Notes: a model not told the origin generated them from the letters alone. Positions 34,476 to 44,707 are shown, counted from the first letter of the stretch. The stretch is 54,954 nt of DNA from Gemella haemolysans (GCF_001553035.1 NZ_KQ959992.1:16103-71056), one strand, 5' to 3'. Program-made: numbers and translations.

Positions 34476-34865
34476 ATGGCAAAAGCTACACCAACAATGG
34501 AAGATTATATTGAAGTGATATATTCTTTAGTGAAAAATAAAGGTTATGCAAGAAGTGCAGATATTGCAGAAAAGTTAGACGTTTATCCATCTACCGTAAC
34601 TAAAATGTTGAAGAAATTAGATGTAGAAGGATATATCGTTTATGAAAAGTATAGAGGTATCGCTCTTACTGAACAGGGTGAAAAAATGGGAGAGTATGCT
34701 CTAACAAGACATGAACTATTAGAAGATTTTCTAAGACTAATAGGCGTAGATGAAGATAAAGTTTACGAAGAGGTTGAAGGGATTGAACACCATTTTGGAA
34801 AAAGTTCATTAGAAAAAATTAAAGATTTAATGAAATATTTAAGGGAACACAACTATAAAGCGTAA
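34476..34865 (+). CDS. mntR: DtxR-family manganese regulator MntR
   Basis: A 129-aa manganese-responsive repressor: winged HTH (SADIAEKLDVYPSTVTKM) and dimerisation domain, no SH3 domain. The metal ligands of Bacillus MntR are present: Asp and Glu in TMEDYIEVIY, His in RHELLE, and the EGIEHH cluster. AAAGGAGG precedes the ATG. Its targets (mntH, mntABC) are not in this window. Confidence 0.9.
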   Translation: MAKATPTMEDYIEVIYSLVKNKGYARSADIAEKLDVYPSTVTKMLKKLDVEGYIVYEKYRGIALTEQGEKMGEYALTRHELLEDFLRLIGVDEDKVYEEVEGIEHHFGKSSLEKIKDLMKYLREHNYKA

Positions 34866-34877
34866 TGGAGAATTAGA

Positions 34878-35810
34878 GTGGCTGATAAAGAGTATTTAAA
34901 ATTATGTAATCATATTTTAGAAAATGGAATTGAAAAAGAAGATAGAACTGGAGTTGGTACGAAAAGTATTTTTGGATATCAGATGAAGTTCGATTTATCT
35001 AAAGGGTTCCCATTATTGACTACAAAAAAAGTTAATTTTAATCTAGTATGGTCAGAATTATTATGGTTTATTAAAGGTGATACTAATATTAGATTTTTAT
35101 TAGAAAATAAAAATAATATTTGGAATGAATGGGCATTTAAAAAGTGGGTAGAAAGTGGCGAATATCTTGGACCTGATATGACGGATTTTGGTCATAGAAC
35201 TCTAGTTGATGAAGAGTTTTCTAAGCAATATAAAGAACAAATGTCATTATTCAAAGAACGAGTTCTAACTGATGATGAATTTTCAGCAAAATACGGTGAT
35301 TTAGGTAATGTTTATGGTAAACAATGGAGAGACTTTAATGGCATTGATCAATTAAAAAATGTAGTTGAACAAATTAAAAGTAATCCATCATCACGCCGTT
35401 TAATTGTGTCATCGTGGAATCCAGCAGAAGTTGATACTATGGCACTTCCACCTTGTCATTCATTATTCCAATTTTATGTGAACGATGGAAAATTAAGTTG
35501 TCAGTTATATCAAAGAAGCGGAGATGTATTTTTAGGTGTGCCATTTAATATTGCATCATATTCATTACTAACTATTTTAATTGCTAAGGAATGTGGTCTT
35601 GAAGTAGGTGAATTTGTTCATACGTTAGGTGATGCTCATATTTATAAAAATCACTTTGATCAAGTAAAAGAACAAATGTCTAGAACACCGTATTCTTTAC
35701 CGGAATTAAAAGTTAATGATTTTGAAAGTATCTTCGATCTTAAAATTGAGGATGTTGAGATTATTAATTATGAAAGTCATCCATTTATAAAAGCACCAAT
35801 CGCAGTTTAG
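34878..35810 (+). CDS. thyA: Thymidylate synthase
   Basis: Makes dTMP from dUMP with methylenetetrahydrofolate. The active-site cysteine is in [10 protein letters not shown], with RSGDVFLG for the folate/dUMP pocket. 310 aa is the longer form with the insert seen in staphylococci and lactobacilli. It starts with GTG; GGAG is 7 nt upstream. It is followed 10 bases later by folA, which regenerates the dihydrofolate it produces. Confidence 0.97.
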   Translation: MADKEYLKLCNHILENGIEKEDRTGVGTKSIFGYQMKFDLSKGFPLLTTKKVNFNLVWSELLWFIKGDTNIRFLLENKNNIWNEWAFKKWVESGEYLGPDMTDFGHRTLVDEEFSKQYKEQMSLFKERVLTDDEFSAKYGDLGNVYGKQWRDFNGIDQLKNVVEQIKSNPSSRRLIVSSWNPAEVDTMALPPCHSLFQFYVNDGKLSCQLYQRSGDVFLGVPFNIASYSLLTILIAKECGLEVGEFVHTLGDAHIYKNHFDQVKEQMSRTPYSLPELKVNDFESIFDLKIEDVEIINYESHPFIKAPIAV

Positions 35811-35820
35811 GAGGTATAAT

Positions 35821-36312
35821 ATGTTATCACTAATAGTTGCATACGATAAAAATAAATCAATAGGTCAAGAAAATACTATTCCATGGCGTTTGAAAAATGA
35901 TATGTTAAGGGTTAAAGAATTAACAACTAACCAAACTATTATCATGGGACGTAAAACATTGGATAGTATTGGTAGAGCACTGCCTAATAGGATAAATAGA
36001 GTATTAACTCGTGATAAAAATTCTTTAAGTCACTATTCAGATATTGAAGTATATACAGATGATTCTATTTTAGAGAATATACAGACGGAAAAGGCTTATA
36101 TTTTCGGCGGTGGCATGATTTATAATAAATATTTTGATAGCTGTGATGAAATGTTTATTACTGAGGTGGATACAGTTGTAGAAGCTGATACGAAGTTTCC
36201 TGAATTTGATGAAAATAAATGGGAATTAATTAGTAGAGAAGAATTTTCAAAAGACGAAAACAATGAATTTGATTATGTGTTTATACATTATAAAAGAAAG
36301 AGGAAAGAGTAA
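35821..36312 (+). CDS. folA: Dihydrofolate reductase
   Basis: Reduces dihydrofolate with NADPH; the target of trimethoprim. Motifs are IGQENTIPWRLKNDM at the N-terminus (catalytic acid plus Trp), GRKTLDSIG for NADPH and FGGGMIY late. 163 aa. AGGAGG precedes the ATG, and its stop directly abuts the next ATG. Confidence 0.95.
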   Translation: MLSLIVAYDKNKSIGQENTIPWRLKNDMLRVKELTTNQTIIMGRKTLDSIGRALPNRINRVLTRDKNSLSHYSDIEVYTDDSILENIQTEKAYIFGGGMIYNKYFDSCDEMFITEVDTVVEADTKFPEFDENKWELISREEFSKDENNEFDYVFIHYKRKRKE

Positions 36313-37155
36313 ATGGTAGAAAAAGTAAAAGTAATTATTGATTCATCTAGTGATTTAACTTTTGATGAAATTGAAAAATACAATGTGGATGTAATTCCTC
36401 TGACAATTAATATAGATGGTACAGAGTACGATTACCGTACAATTAGCAATGATGAATATATTGAGAGGATGAGGACAGCAACTTCATATTCGACAAGTCA
36501 ACCTGCAATTGGGAAATTTATAGAAGCTTTTGAAAAATGGACTAATGAAGGCTATAAGGTTATTGTTTTAACACTTTCTTCTGCTTTAAGTGGTACATAT
36601 AATACGGCTGTTACCGCAAGTTCAGAATTTGAAGGAGTATATGTTGTAGATACTAAGACGACAACCCGAGGTATGTTTTTCTTACTTAAAGAGTGTCTAA
36701 AACAACTTGAAGAAAATGTGCCTGTAGAGGTAATTGCAGAGAACTTAAGAGAGAAAGCTAAAAATATTTTAACGTATGTTACAATCGATAAACTTGACAA
36801 TTTGGTAAAAGGTGGTAGACTAAGTAAGTCACAAGCTTTAATTGGAGGTTTACTAAATATTAAAGTTTTAACACAGTTAAAAGAAACTGAGTTAGTTGCC
36901 TTAGATAAAGTTCGTGGTAAGAAAAAATTGGTTCAAACTTTAATTAAACATATTGAAGAAGTGAAACAAAATAGAACTATAAAAAACATCAGCTTGCCAA
37001 ATGCTTTAGCTGATGAGTATGTAGATTTAATCAAAGCAGAATTAAAAGAAGCTTTTGGTTATGAAGTAAGTGAAGATGAAATATTTACTACAACACCAAT
37101 TATTTCGACACATACAGGAGAAAATGCAGTAGGTATCTTAGTAGAGTTAGTATAA
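36313..37155 (+). CDS. DegV family fatty-acid-binding protein
   Basis: A 280-aa DegV/FakB-type protein with the family signatures VIIDSSSDL, STSQPAIG and TLSSALSGTYNTA, then KGGRLSKSQALIGGLLNIK. Members bind a fatty acid and present it to the kinase FakA; FakA is not in the window, so the exact role (FakB or another DegV) is open. It starts immediately after the folA stop. Confidence 0.9.
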   Translation: MVEKVKVIIDSSSDLTFDEIEKYNVDVIPLTINIDGTEYDYRTISNDEYIERMRTATSYSTSQPAIGKFIEAFEKWTNEGYKVIVLTLSSALSGTYNTAVTASSEFEGVYVVDTKTTTRGMFFLLKECLKQLEENVPVEVIAENLREKAKNILTYVTIDKLDNLVKGGRLSKSQALIGGLLNIKVLTQLKETELVALDKVRGKKKLVQTLIKHIEEVKQNRTIKNISLPNALADEYVDLIKAELKEAFGYEVSEDEIFTTTPIISTHTGENAVGILVELV

Positions 37156-37170
37156 TCGGAGGTAAAGATT

Positions 37171-37425
37171 ATGACAAATTTCGATGAAACAAGATTATTT
37201 GATAGCAATTTTTATGATAAAAATGATATTCACAACATTCTAAAAAATGTTGTTGAGACAATTAAGCAGCGTGGATACGACCCTATTAATCAACTAATGG
37301 GATATATCAAAACTGCTGATCCAGTATATATTCCTAGAGATAATCATGCAAGGGAGCAAATAAGATTAATAGAAATGGATGATATACTAGAGTACTTATT
37401 ATACTTTTTTATACAGGAGTCTTAA
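37171..37425 (+). CDS. ireB: IreB/YrzL family (UPF0297) regulatory protein
   Basis: An 84-aa protein with the family pattern NILKNVVETIKQRGYDPINQLMGY and YIPRDNHAR. In Enterococcus, IreB is a substrate of the PASTA kinase IreK and affects cephalosporin resistance. The phospho-threonine region near TRLFD is present. ireB-ruvX-yrzB-mltG is the conserved order (yrzL-yrrK-yrzB-yrrL in Bacillus). The ruvX ATG abuts its stop. Confidence 0.9.
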   Translation: MTNFDETRLFDSNFYDKNDIHNILKNVVETIKQRGYDPINQLMGYIKTADPVYIPRDNHAREQIRLIEMDDILEYLLYFFIQES

Positions 37426-37854
37426 ATGTTAGATAAAAGAATTATGGGCCTTGATTACGGATCAAAAACTATAGGTGTTGCCGTTAGTGATTTGTTAGGG
37501 TTCACTGCACAAGGTATAGAAACCATAAATATTAATGAGCAGGTTAAAGATTTTAAAATTAAAAGAATTAAGGAATTAGTTCAAGAGCACAATGTAGGAA
37601 CAATAGTAGTTGGTCTTCCTAAAAACATGGATAATTCTGTAGGTTTTAGAGGAGAAGCAACACTGTATTTTGTAGAAGTATTGAAAAAGAAAATAAAAAA
37701 TGTTGAAATAATTTTACAAGATGAACGTTTGACTACAATGGGTGCTGAAAGAGTACTTCTTGAAGCTAATGTTTCAAGAAAAAAAAGAAAAAATGTTATT
37801 GATAAAATGGCTGCAGTATTAATACTTCAGACATATTTAGATAAATTAAATTAA
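37426..37854 (+). CDS. ruvX: Holliday-junction resolvase-like RuvX/YqgF
   Basis: A 142-aa RNase-H-fold nuclease implicated in pre-16S rRNA 5'-end processing and originally proposed as a Holliday-junction resolvase. It has [15 protein letters not shown] at the N-terminus (catalytic Asp), [10 protein letters not shown] and [14 protein letters not shown] lies inside the end of ireB. Confidence 0.93.
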   Translation: MLDKRIMGLDYGSKTIGVAVSDLLGFTAQGIETININEQVKDFKIKRIKELVQEHNVGTIVVGLPKNMDNSVGFRGEATLYFVEVLKKKIKNVEIILQDERLTTMGAERVLLEANVSRKKRKNVIDKMAAVLILQTYLDKLN

Positions 37855-37880
37855 TATATATATTTCAGGAGGAAAATTAA

Positions 37881-38186
37881 ATGCAAGAGAAAGATTTAAA
37901 AAACATTAGTATCGATAATACAGAAGAGGTGTACACACTTAGTACATTAGAAGGTGAAGAAAAAGAATACCGTAAAATTTTAGAATTTACTAATCCAACC
38001 AACGGTAATTTATACTATATTTTTGCTGAAGAAGAAACAATTGACGAAGAGGAAATTAGCATCTTCCCAATGGTATGTGTTGAAGATGGTGAGGATAGTG
38101 TTAGATTTGAACCAGTTGAAACAGATGAAGAATACGATATGATTTCAGAAGTATTAGATACTTTCTACTACGATGAAAGTGAGTAA
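37881..38186 (+). CDS. DUF1292 acidic protein (YrzB family)
   Basis: A 101-aa, very acidic protein (long Glu/Asp stretches such as EEETIDEEEISIFPM) of the DUF1292/YrzB family, function unknown. It is always near ruvX and mltG in Firmicutes. AGGAGG precedes the ATG; mltG begins 3 bases after its stop. Confidence 0.88.
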   Translation: MQEKDLKNISIDNTEEVYTLSTLEGEEKEYRKILEFTNPTNGNLYYIFAEEETIDEEEISIFPMVCVEDGEDSVRFEPVETDEEYDMISEVLDTFYYDESE

Positions 38187-38189
38187 AAG

Positions 38190-39320
38190 ATGAGAGAAGA
38201 TAAAATTAGAAGAAGTAGAGAACTAAAGAAAAAAAATAGGAAGAAAAAATCAATTATTCCTGTAATTATTACTTTCTTTGTTGTTCTAGGAATAGTAGTC
38301 TTATCACTGTTTTACTATATGACAACTCCAGTTGATAAGACTAATAATAAAGATATTCCCGTTGAGATTAGAGAAAATTATGGTAGTGCTAAGATTGCTC
38401 AAGAATTAAAAGCCAAAGGTTTAATTAAAAACGAGGAAGTTTTTAAAATTTATGCAAGATTACACCCTAATACATCTTTTTACGTGGGTAACTTTAATTT
38501 AAAACAAAGCATGAACTTATCTCAAATTATACAAGAGCTTGGTACTAAAAATAAAGCTAGCTCAGGTAATTCGTTTGCTTTAATAGAAGGTGACAGTATT
38601 CTTAAAATTGCTAAGAATTTAGAAAAGACTAAATTAAGTAGTGATGAATTTTTAGAAAAAGTTAATGATGCTGAATTTATTAAAAAATTACAGAAACAAT
38701 TCCCTGAATTAATCACGGATGATGTTTATGGAAAAGATATTAAATATGCTTTAGAAGGATATTTATACCCAGCTATTTATGACATAAATGATAATGAGAC
38801 TGTAGAGAGTTTAATTACTAAAATGGTTAAGTTAACTAACGAAAAAGTAGTACCATTGTACAAGAAAAATAATAAAACTTGGAAAATAAATGGACAAGAT
38901 AAAGAAATTTCTATTCATGATTATATGACAATGGCAAGTATTCTTGAAAAAGAATCTACGAAATCAGATGAGAATAAACTTATTGCAAGTGTATTCTTAA
39001 ATAGATTAGCTCAAGGAATGAAATTACAGACTGACCCTTCAGCCAACTATGCAGCTGATAAGTTAACTGGAGCACCAACGCAGGCAGAATTGTCATTAAA
39101 TTCACCTTATAATACATATGCTGTTATTGGCTTACCGCCAGGACCTATTTCATCTATTGGATCTGCGTCTTACGAAGCATTAAATAATGCTGAGAATACA
39201 GACTATTTATACTTCTTACATGCTACAAAAGATGGAAAAGCTTATTTCTCGAAAACTTATCCAGAGCATGAAGAATTAGCTAAACAACATATCGAAGGTT
39301 ATATTCCAGCTGGGAGCTAA
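38190..39320 (+). CDS. mltG: Endolytic murein transglycosylase MltG
   Basis: Cuts nascent glycan strands and sets their length. Residues 1-23 are basic, a single membrane helix follows (about 24-45), then the YceG domain with LysM-like part and catalytic Glu253 in ASILEKEST. Family motifs LQTDPSANYA and SPYNTYAVIGLPPGPI are intact. 376 aa. Last gene of the nif3-mltG run. Confidence 0.94.
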   Translation: MREDKIRRSRELKKKNRKKKSIIPVIITFFVVLGIVVLSLFYYMTTPVDKTNNKDIPVEIRENYGSAKIAQELKAKGLIKNEEVFKIYARLHPNTSFYVGNFNLKQSMNLSQIIQELGTKNKASSGNSFALIEGDSILKIAKNLEKTKLSSDEFLEKVNDAEFIKKLQKQFPELITDDVYGKDIKYALEGYLYPAIYDINDNETVESLITKMVKLTNEKVVPLYKKNNKTWKINGQDKEISIHDYMTMASILEKESTKSDENKLIASVFLNRLAQGMKLQTDPSANYAADKLTGAPTQAELSLNSPYNTYAVIGLPPGPISSIGSASYEALNNAENTDYLYFLHATKDGKAYFSKTYPEHEELAKQHIEGYIPAGS

Positions 39321-39393
39321 ATAATATATTAAATTCAATATTAATGTCGATTTTGTTAGAATTAATTTTAAACTACAATTGATAAATAAGATA

Positions 39394-39434
39394 AGTAACG
39401 ACTTGTAAATTAGATTTACGAGTCGTTACTTTTA
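39394..39434 (+). terminator. Terminator after mltG
   Basis: AGTAACGACTtGTAAAT-tag-ATTTACgAGTCGTTACT, then TTTTAT: a 17-bp stem, strong for this genome. Confidence 0.9.
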
Positions 39435-39451
39435 TATTAGGATTGCTAGTA

Positions 39452-39480
39452 TTGAATTAATGCGCATTATGAGGTAAAAT
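39452..39480 (+). promoter_or_regulatory. Promoter for rsmE-gpsB-coaBC-priA
   Basis: TTGAAT (39452-39457), a 17-nt spacer and TAAAAT (39475-39480). Confidence 0.65.
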
Positions 39481-39510
39481 TAATTGTAAGATTAAAATTT
39501 AGGAGTTTTT

Positions 39511-40260
39511 ATGCAACAGTATTTTATAAATGAAGATTTGAATGTTGAATCAACATATGAATTGTCTAAAGATGACAGTAATCATATTGTAAGAATTATG
39601 AGAAAGAAAATAGAAGATAAGGTATATGTTGTATTTAATAATGAAATTAAATACATTTGTACAATTGTTGATAATAATGCAGACAAAGTTCTTATTACGC
39701 CGTACGAACAAGTAATAGGTACTAATGAATTATCAACAAAAATAACAGTGGCTATTCCGCCATTAAAAAATGATAAAATTGAATATTTAATGCAAAAATT
39801 AACTGAACTTGGTGTTAGTAATATAGTGCTATTTAATTCTGAGAGGAATGTAGCTAAGGTAAAGAAAGATAAGGTAGATTCTAAATTAAATAGATGGAAT
39901 AAAATCGTAAAAGAGGCTGCTGAGCAGTCTAAGAGAAATATAATTCCTGATATCACTTATGTTGATAGTTTAAAAGATTTAATTGCATTTTCTGAAAAAT
40001 TTGATCATAAAGTTGTAGCTTATGAGAAGGAATCAGTAAATGAGGAAAATATCAACTTAAAAAATTTATTACACTCTGATTTAAGTAATAAAGAGGTTAT
40101 AGCAGTGTTTGGAAGTGAAGGTGGACTTTCTGAACAAGAGATTGATTTTTTAACTGAAAATAAATTTGATGTGATAGGATTAGGTAAGAGAATACTAAGA
40201 GCTGAAACAGCACCGCTATATTTTGTTAGTTGTGTCGCATATTTTAGTGAATTTAATTAA
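39511..40260 (+). CDS. rsmE: 16S rRNA m3U1498 methyltransferase
   Basis: A SPOUT-class methyltransferase, 249 aa, with an N-terminal PUA-like domain and the C-terminal knot motif FGSEGGLSEQEIDF and LGKRILRAETAPLY. AAEQSKR near residue 135 is also typical. In Bacillus it lies behind prmA in the dnaK region; here it heads an unrelated group. Confidence 0.94.
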   Translation: MQQYFINEDLNVESTYELSKDDSNHIVRIMRKKIEDKVYVVFNNEIKYICTIVDNNADKVLITPYEQVIGTNELSTKITVAIPPLKNDKIEYLMQKLTELGVSNIVLFNSERNVAKVKKDKVDSKLNRWNKIVKEAAEQSKRNIIPDITYVDSLKDLIAFSEKFDHKVVAYEKESVNEENINLKNLLHSDLSNKEVIAVFGSEGGLSEQEIDFLTENKFDVIGLGKRILRAETAPLYFVSCVAYFSEFN

Positions 40261-40272
40261 AGGAGTTAAATT

Positions 40273-40596
40273 ATGAGTATTGAATTAAATTTAACAGCAA
40301 AAGAAATTTATGAAAAAGAGTTTAGAAAAAGTAGAGTTAAAGGATATAGTGAAGAAGATGTTAATGACTATTTAGATTTAATAATAGAAGACTATATGAA
40401 GCTAGATAAACTTATAACTAGACTTAAAGAATTAGAAATAGAAAATCAAAACTTAAAAATTAAAATAGAAGCTTTAAAAAATACAAGTCGTGAAGATAAA
40501 CCTGTTCAGGTAACTAACTTAGATATATTAAAAAGACTATCGAAACTTGAAACGGCGGTTTTTGGAACAAATAATACTGATCATGACTTATATTAA
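40273..40596 (+). CDS. gpsB: Cell-division protein GpsB (DivIVA family)
   Basis: A 107-aa coiled-coil cell-cycle protein that links division and peptidoglycan synthases (PBP1). The N-terminal membrane-binding DivIVA domain shows KEIYEKEFRKSRVKGYSEEDVNDYLD in its usual form, a coiled coil covers about 40-70, and a short C-terminal trimerisation region ends the protein. Confidence 0.92.
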   Translation: MSIELNLTAKEIYEKEFRKSRVKGYSEEDVNDYLDLIIEDYMKLDKLITRLKELEIENQNLKIKIEALKNTSREDKPVQVTNLDILKRLSKLETAVFGTNNTDHDLY

Positions 40597-40617
40597 TTAA
40601 GTTTAGAGGAGAATTCT

Positions 40618-41793
40618 ATGAATATTTTATTAATAGTTTCTGGGGGGATTGCAGCATATAAATCAATTGAGTTATGCAGTTCTCTCGTGAAGCAGGGTAA
40701 TAATGTTAAAGTAATACTTACAAAAAATGCTGAAAATTTTGTTACACAGTTACCTTTTCAAACTTTAACAAAAAATAGAGTTTATACTAGTACTTTTGAA
40801 GAGATAGACGAGAATGAAATACAACATATAGATTTAACGAAGTGGGCTGATAAAATAATTGTAGCACCAGCTACAGCTAATCTAATTTCGAAATTCGCAA
40901 ATGGAATTGCAGATGACTTAGCTACTTCATTAATGCTAGCAGTAAGAGATACATCTATTGTTTATATTGTCCCAGCGATGAATACATTTATGTATAGAAA
41001 TCCAATTATCCAAGATAATATGAATAAATTAATTAAACTTGGTTTTAATTTTGTGAAACCTGATAGTGGGCTTCTAGCATGTGGAGATGTGGGTGAAGGT
41101 AAATTTCCTTCAATCGAAAAAATTGAAAGTTTTGTGTTTCAAGAAGTTGAACAGAATTTAAAAGGGAAAAAGGTATTAGTAACTGCGGGGCCTACAAAAG
41201 AATTCATCGATCCATTTAGATGCTTAACAAATCCATCTACAGGAAAAATGGGTATTTCTATTGCGAATGAGTGTGCAAGAAGAGGGGCAGAAGTAATCTT
41301 GGTGTCTAGCGTTGATAATGATACTATAAGCAGTAAAGTAAAAAAAATAAAAATCACTAGTACAAATGATATGTTTGAAGTAGTAAAAAATAATTTTAAG
41401 GATTGTGATTTTATCATAAAGGCAGCAGCTGTATCAGATTATACACCAGTTCAAGTTTTTGATAAAAAAGTAAAAAAACAAGACGGAAATTTAACAATTG
41501 AATTTCAAAGAACACAAGATATATTAAAATATGTCGGTGATAATAAAACAGATAAACAAAAAGTTATTGGTTTTGCTGCGGAAACAAATAATTTGATAGA
41601 GTATGCGAAAGAAAAGATAGTTAAGAAAAATCTTGATTTTATTGTTGCTAATGATATATCTAAAAAAGATATAGGTTTTGGTAGTGATGATAATGAGGTC
41701 TATATAATAGATAAACACGATAATATTAAGAAAATTGATAAAAGCAATAAAAATAATATTGCAAAAGCTATAGTTGATGAAATATCAAAATAA
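40618..41793 (+). CDS. coaBC: Bifunctional phosphopantothenoylcysteine decarboxylase / synthetase
   Basis: Two consecutive steps of coenzyme A synthesis in one 391-aa chain. The CoaC flavoprotein half (1-185) has SGGIAAYKS, PAMNTFMY and the active-site cysteine in LACGDVGEGKFP. The CoaB half starts at KKVLVTAGPTKEFIDPFR. GAGGAG precedes the ATG. It adjoins priA as in many Firmicutes, but gmk and rpoZ, usual upstream neighbours, are absent. Confidence 0.94.
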   Translation: MNILLIVSGGIAAYKSIELCSSLVKQGNNVKVILTKNAENFVTQLPFQTLTKNRVYTSTFEEIDENEIQHIDLTKWADKIIVAPATANLISKFANGIADDLATSLMLAVRDTSIVYIVPAMNTFMYRNPIIQDNMNKLIKLGFNFVKPDSGLLACGDVGEGKFPSIEKIESFVFQEVEQNLKGKKVLVTAGPTKEFIDPFRCLTNPSTGKMGISIANECARRGAEVILVSSVDNDTISSKVKKIKITSTNDMFEVVKNNFKDCDFIIKAAAVSDYTPVQVFDKKVKKQDGNLTIEFQRTQDILKYVGDNKTDKQKVIGFAAETNNLIEYAKEKIVKKNLDFIVANDISKKDIGFGSDDNEVYIIDKHDNIKKIDKSNKNNIAKAIVDEISK

Positions 41794-41822
41794 ATGAATT
41801 TTAATTTGAAGGAGGTGAGATT

Positions 41823-44186
41823 ATGTATGCTGAGGTAATAATTGATGTAAATAATCATAATGTTAATCAAGTTTATTCTTATCTTGTACCTGAGGAATTT
41901 AAAGGTATGGATATAGTAGGATATAGAGTCGAGGTTCCTTTTGGAACAAGAACGGTTCAAGGCTATGTAGTAGATACTAGAAGTGGGAATTCTGAAGTAG
42001 AAACAACGAATAAGTTTAAATATATTAAAAGACTAAAGGATGACTTTCCAATATTAACAAAAGAAATGATTCTATTGTCTAAAGTGATGGCTGATGAACT
42101 TTTTTGTACAAGAATTCAAGCTATAGAAACTATTGTTCCGACAAGCCTAAAGAATAAGTATATAGAATACTATGAGCTTCTTGATGGTAATAAAACATTA
42201 CTTTTGGATTATGCAAAACACTTCAATACGGACAATTTAATCGAAAAGAATAAACTTGAGAAGCTATTTTCAATTGAACAAATAGGATACTTAATCTCAC
42301 TAAAAGCTATTAGGCTGATAAGTAGAATTAAAGAAATTAAAAACAACGAAACAGAAGAGTTTTATGTGTTAGATAAATATGAAGATGTTAAATTAACAAA
42401 AAAACAAAAAGAATTAGTCGATTTTTTAATTACTAATGATAAAATAAAAAAATCAAAGGTTAAAGATAAACTAAATATAGGAAACTCTGTTACGAAAAAA
42501 CTACTTGAAAAGAATGTAATTAGAATTACAGAAGAAGATATTAAACATGATATAAATACATCTATACTAGAAAATAATACGAAATTAAGTGAGCACCAGC
42601 AAAAAATTTATGATAGAATTAGCGAGAATTTCAATACTAATAAATTCAATGAGTATCTTTTACATGGTGTAACAGGTGCAGGGAAAACGGAGATTTATAT
42701 AAAGCTTGTTGAAGCGGTTATTAAAAAAGGGAATGACGCTATAATATTAGTTCCTGAGATAATATTAACACCGCAAATTGAAAAGAAATTTAGAAAAGTA
42801 TTTAGCGATAACATAGCAGTTATACATTCTAGACTCAATGTAAAAGAAAAGTATAATGAGTGGAAAAAAATTCGAGATGGTAAAGTTAAAATATGCTTAG
42901 GTACTCGTTCTGCAGTTTTTGCACCGTTTAATAATCTAGGTATTATTATCATTGATGAAGAACATGAAAATAGTTATAAACAGACTGAGTCACCGAGATA
43001 TGATGCTAAGGATATTGCTAGAAAGCGTGGAATCTATAATAAATCAACTGTAGTATATGCTAGTGCAACACCTTCAGTTGATCTATATTATAATTTTGAA
43101 AAGAATAATCCTAATAATTTATTAAGGCTTACACAAAGGTTTAATAATAAATTACCGATGATAAATATAGTTCATACTGCAGAAAAAGAAGATGTTATTG
43201 CTAGTGAATTACTTACTAAGATAAAAGAAAAAATAGAGAAGAAGGAACAAGTGCTCTTATTAATGAATAAACGAGGATATACTAACTTTATTCGTTGTTT
43301 TTCGTGTGGGCATTTATATAAGTGTGAAAATTGTGATATAAGTTTAAACTATCATAAACATGATAATTCATTGCATTGTCATTTTTGTGGATATCAAAAG
43401 AAAATTTCTAATATACCTAAGTGTTGTGAACATCCAGAATTAGTTTCGGGGAATTATGGTATACAGCGCGTTGAAGAGTACTTATATCAAAATATACCAG
43501 GTGTTAGAATTACAAGGATGGACTCTGATACCACTAGTAGAAAAGGGGCATATGAAAGGCTACTTACTGATTTTAAAAATCACAAATCTGATATTTTATT
43601 AGGAACACAGATGATCTCAAAAGGACTAGATTTTCCAAATATTACTTTAGTTGGTGTATTATCTATTGATAATATGATAGCACTACCTAGTTTTAAAGCA
43701 AATGAGAAACTATTCCAATTACTAGTTCAAACTGCTGGTAGGGCTGGACGAAGTGAGAAGGAAGGAGAAGTTGTCTTTCAAACTAATATAGCCAGCAATA
43801 TACTAGATTATGCAATTGAACATAGCTATGAGAAGTTTTATAAATATGAACTTAACAGAAGAAAGTTAATAGACTATCCTCCATTTTGTAAAATCTCATT
43901 TATAACAATAAAAGGATATGATGAACAAAAAACAGAACGTGTTGCTAAGATGATATTCGATTTTATTAGTAAGAAACAAACTAATTTATCAGTATTAGGA
44001 CCTAATAAGAGTCTGTTTTATAAAATAAATAATGAATATAAATTCAATATTGCTATAAGATATCAAGATGAAGATTATAATAAACTTTATTCTTTATTAA
44101 AGTATATTAATGATTATTTTGCCGAAAGCTTTTCTAGAGAGAAAATTACAATAACGATTGATAATTCTGCATTGGATTATATGTAA
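41823..44186 (+). CDS. priA: Primosomal replication-restart helicase PriA
   Basis: A 787-aa SF2 3'-5' helicase that reloads the replisome. Walker A is GVTGAGKTEIY near residue 285 and the box is DEEHENSYKQ. The zinc region carries CFSCGHLYKCENC ... CHFCGYQ and a later pair, CCEHPELVSG, where one usual zinc cysteine appears as Glu/His. AAGGAGGTG precedes the ATG. def and fmt, its usual followers, are missing; a terminator follows. Confidence 0.94.
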   Translation: MYAEVIIDVNNHNVNQVYSYLVPEEFKGMDIVGYRVEVPFGTRTVQGYVVDTRSGNSEVETTNKFKYIKRLKDDFPILTKEMILLSKVMADELFCTRIQAIETIVPTSLKNKYIEYYELLDGNKTLLLDYAKHFNTDNLIEKNKLEKLFSIEQIGYLISLKAIRLISRIKEIKNNETEEFYVLDKYEDVKLTKKQKELVDFLITNDKIKKSKVKDKLNIGNSVTKKLLEKNVIRITEEDIKHDINTSILENNTKLSEHQQKIYDRISENFNTNKFNEYLLHGVTGAGKTEIYIKLVEAVIKKGNDAIILVPEIILTPQIEKKFRKVFSDNIAVIHSRLNVKEKYNEWKKIRDGKVKICLGTRSAVFAPFNNLGIIIIDEEHENSYKQTESPRYDAKDIARKRGIYNKSTVVYASATPSVDLYYNFEKNNPNNLLRLTQRFNNKLPMINIVHTAEKEDVIASELLTKIKEKIEKKEQVLLLMNKRGYTNFIRCFSCGHLYKCENCDISLNYHKHDNSLHCHFCGYQKKISNIPKCCEHPELVSGNYGIQRVEEYLYQNIPGVRITRMDSDTTSRKGAYERLLTDFKNHKSDILLGTQMISKGLDFPNITLVGVLSIDNMIALPSFKANEKLFQLLVQTAGRAGRSEKEGEVVFQTNIASNILDYAIEHSYEKFYKYELNRRKLIDYPPFCKISFITIKGYDEQKTERVAKMIFDFISKKQTNLSVLGPNKSLFYKINNEYKFNIAIRYQDEDYNKLYSLLKYINDYFAESFSREKITITIDNSALDYM

Positions 44187-44243
44187 ATAATTCAAATTAA
44201 TTTGTATTAAAAATAAATCATATATTTTAAAATAAATGTAAAT

Positions 44244-44288
44244 AAATCAGCTCAAAATAGTTTTTATTTGAGTTGATTTTATTTTTTA
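44244..44288 (+). terminator. Terminator after priA
   Basis: AAATCAGCTCAAA / TTTGAGTTGATTT (one G-U pair), then TATTTTTT. Confidence 0.82.
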
Positions 44289-44304
44289 AAAAAGCGGTAA
44301 AAAT

Positions 44305-44333
44305 TTGAAAAAAACGCGATTTTATCGTATAAT
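44305..44333 (+). promoter_or_regulatory. Promoter for ylxM-ffh
   Basis: TTGAAA (44305-44310), a 17-nt spacer and TATAAT (44328-44333). Confidence 0.75.
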
Positions 44334-44373
44334 ATAATGATGTAGATTTATATTTAATGACTGGAGGAACATT

Positions 44374-44697
44374 GTGGAAATAGAACAAGTTATAAAGATT
44401 TCACAACTCTATGATTTTTACTCTGAATTACTTAGTGATAAACAAAGACAGTATTTAGATGACTATTATTTTAACGATTTATCGCTAACAGAGATTTCTG
44501 AAAATTATAATATATCAAAACAAGCTGTATCTAATAATATTAAGAGAACAATATTAGAATTAGAACAGTTTGAAGAGAAGTTAAATTTAATTAAATTAAA
44601 CAATCAGAGATTGTTTTTACTAAATGAGATAAAAAAATCAACTACTGATACAGAAGTACTAACGTATGTTGAAGAATTGATAAAACTAGAAAATTAG
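44374..44697 (+). CDS. ylxM: UPF0122 protein YlxM, SRP-associated
   Basis: A 107-aa sigma-like helix-turn-helix protein (SLTEISENYNISKQAVSNNIKR) always encoded just before ffh. In streptococci YlxM binds SRP RNA and stimulates SRP GTPase activity. The start is GTG at 44374 with GGAGG 6 nt upstream; a TTG two bases earlier is out of frame. ffh begins 10 bases after its stop. Confidence 0.9.
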   Translation: MEIEQVIKISQLYDFYSELLSDKQRQYLDDYYFNDLSLTEISENYNISKQAVSNNIKRTILELEQFEEKLNLIKLNNQRLFLLNEIKKSTTDTEVLTYVEELIKLEN

Positions 44698-44707
44698 GAG
44701 AGCTTGT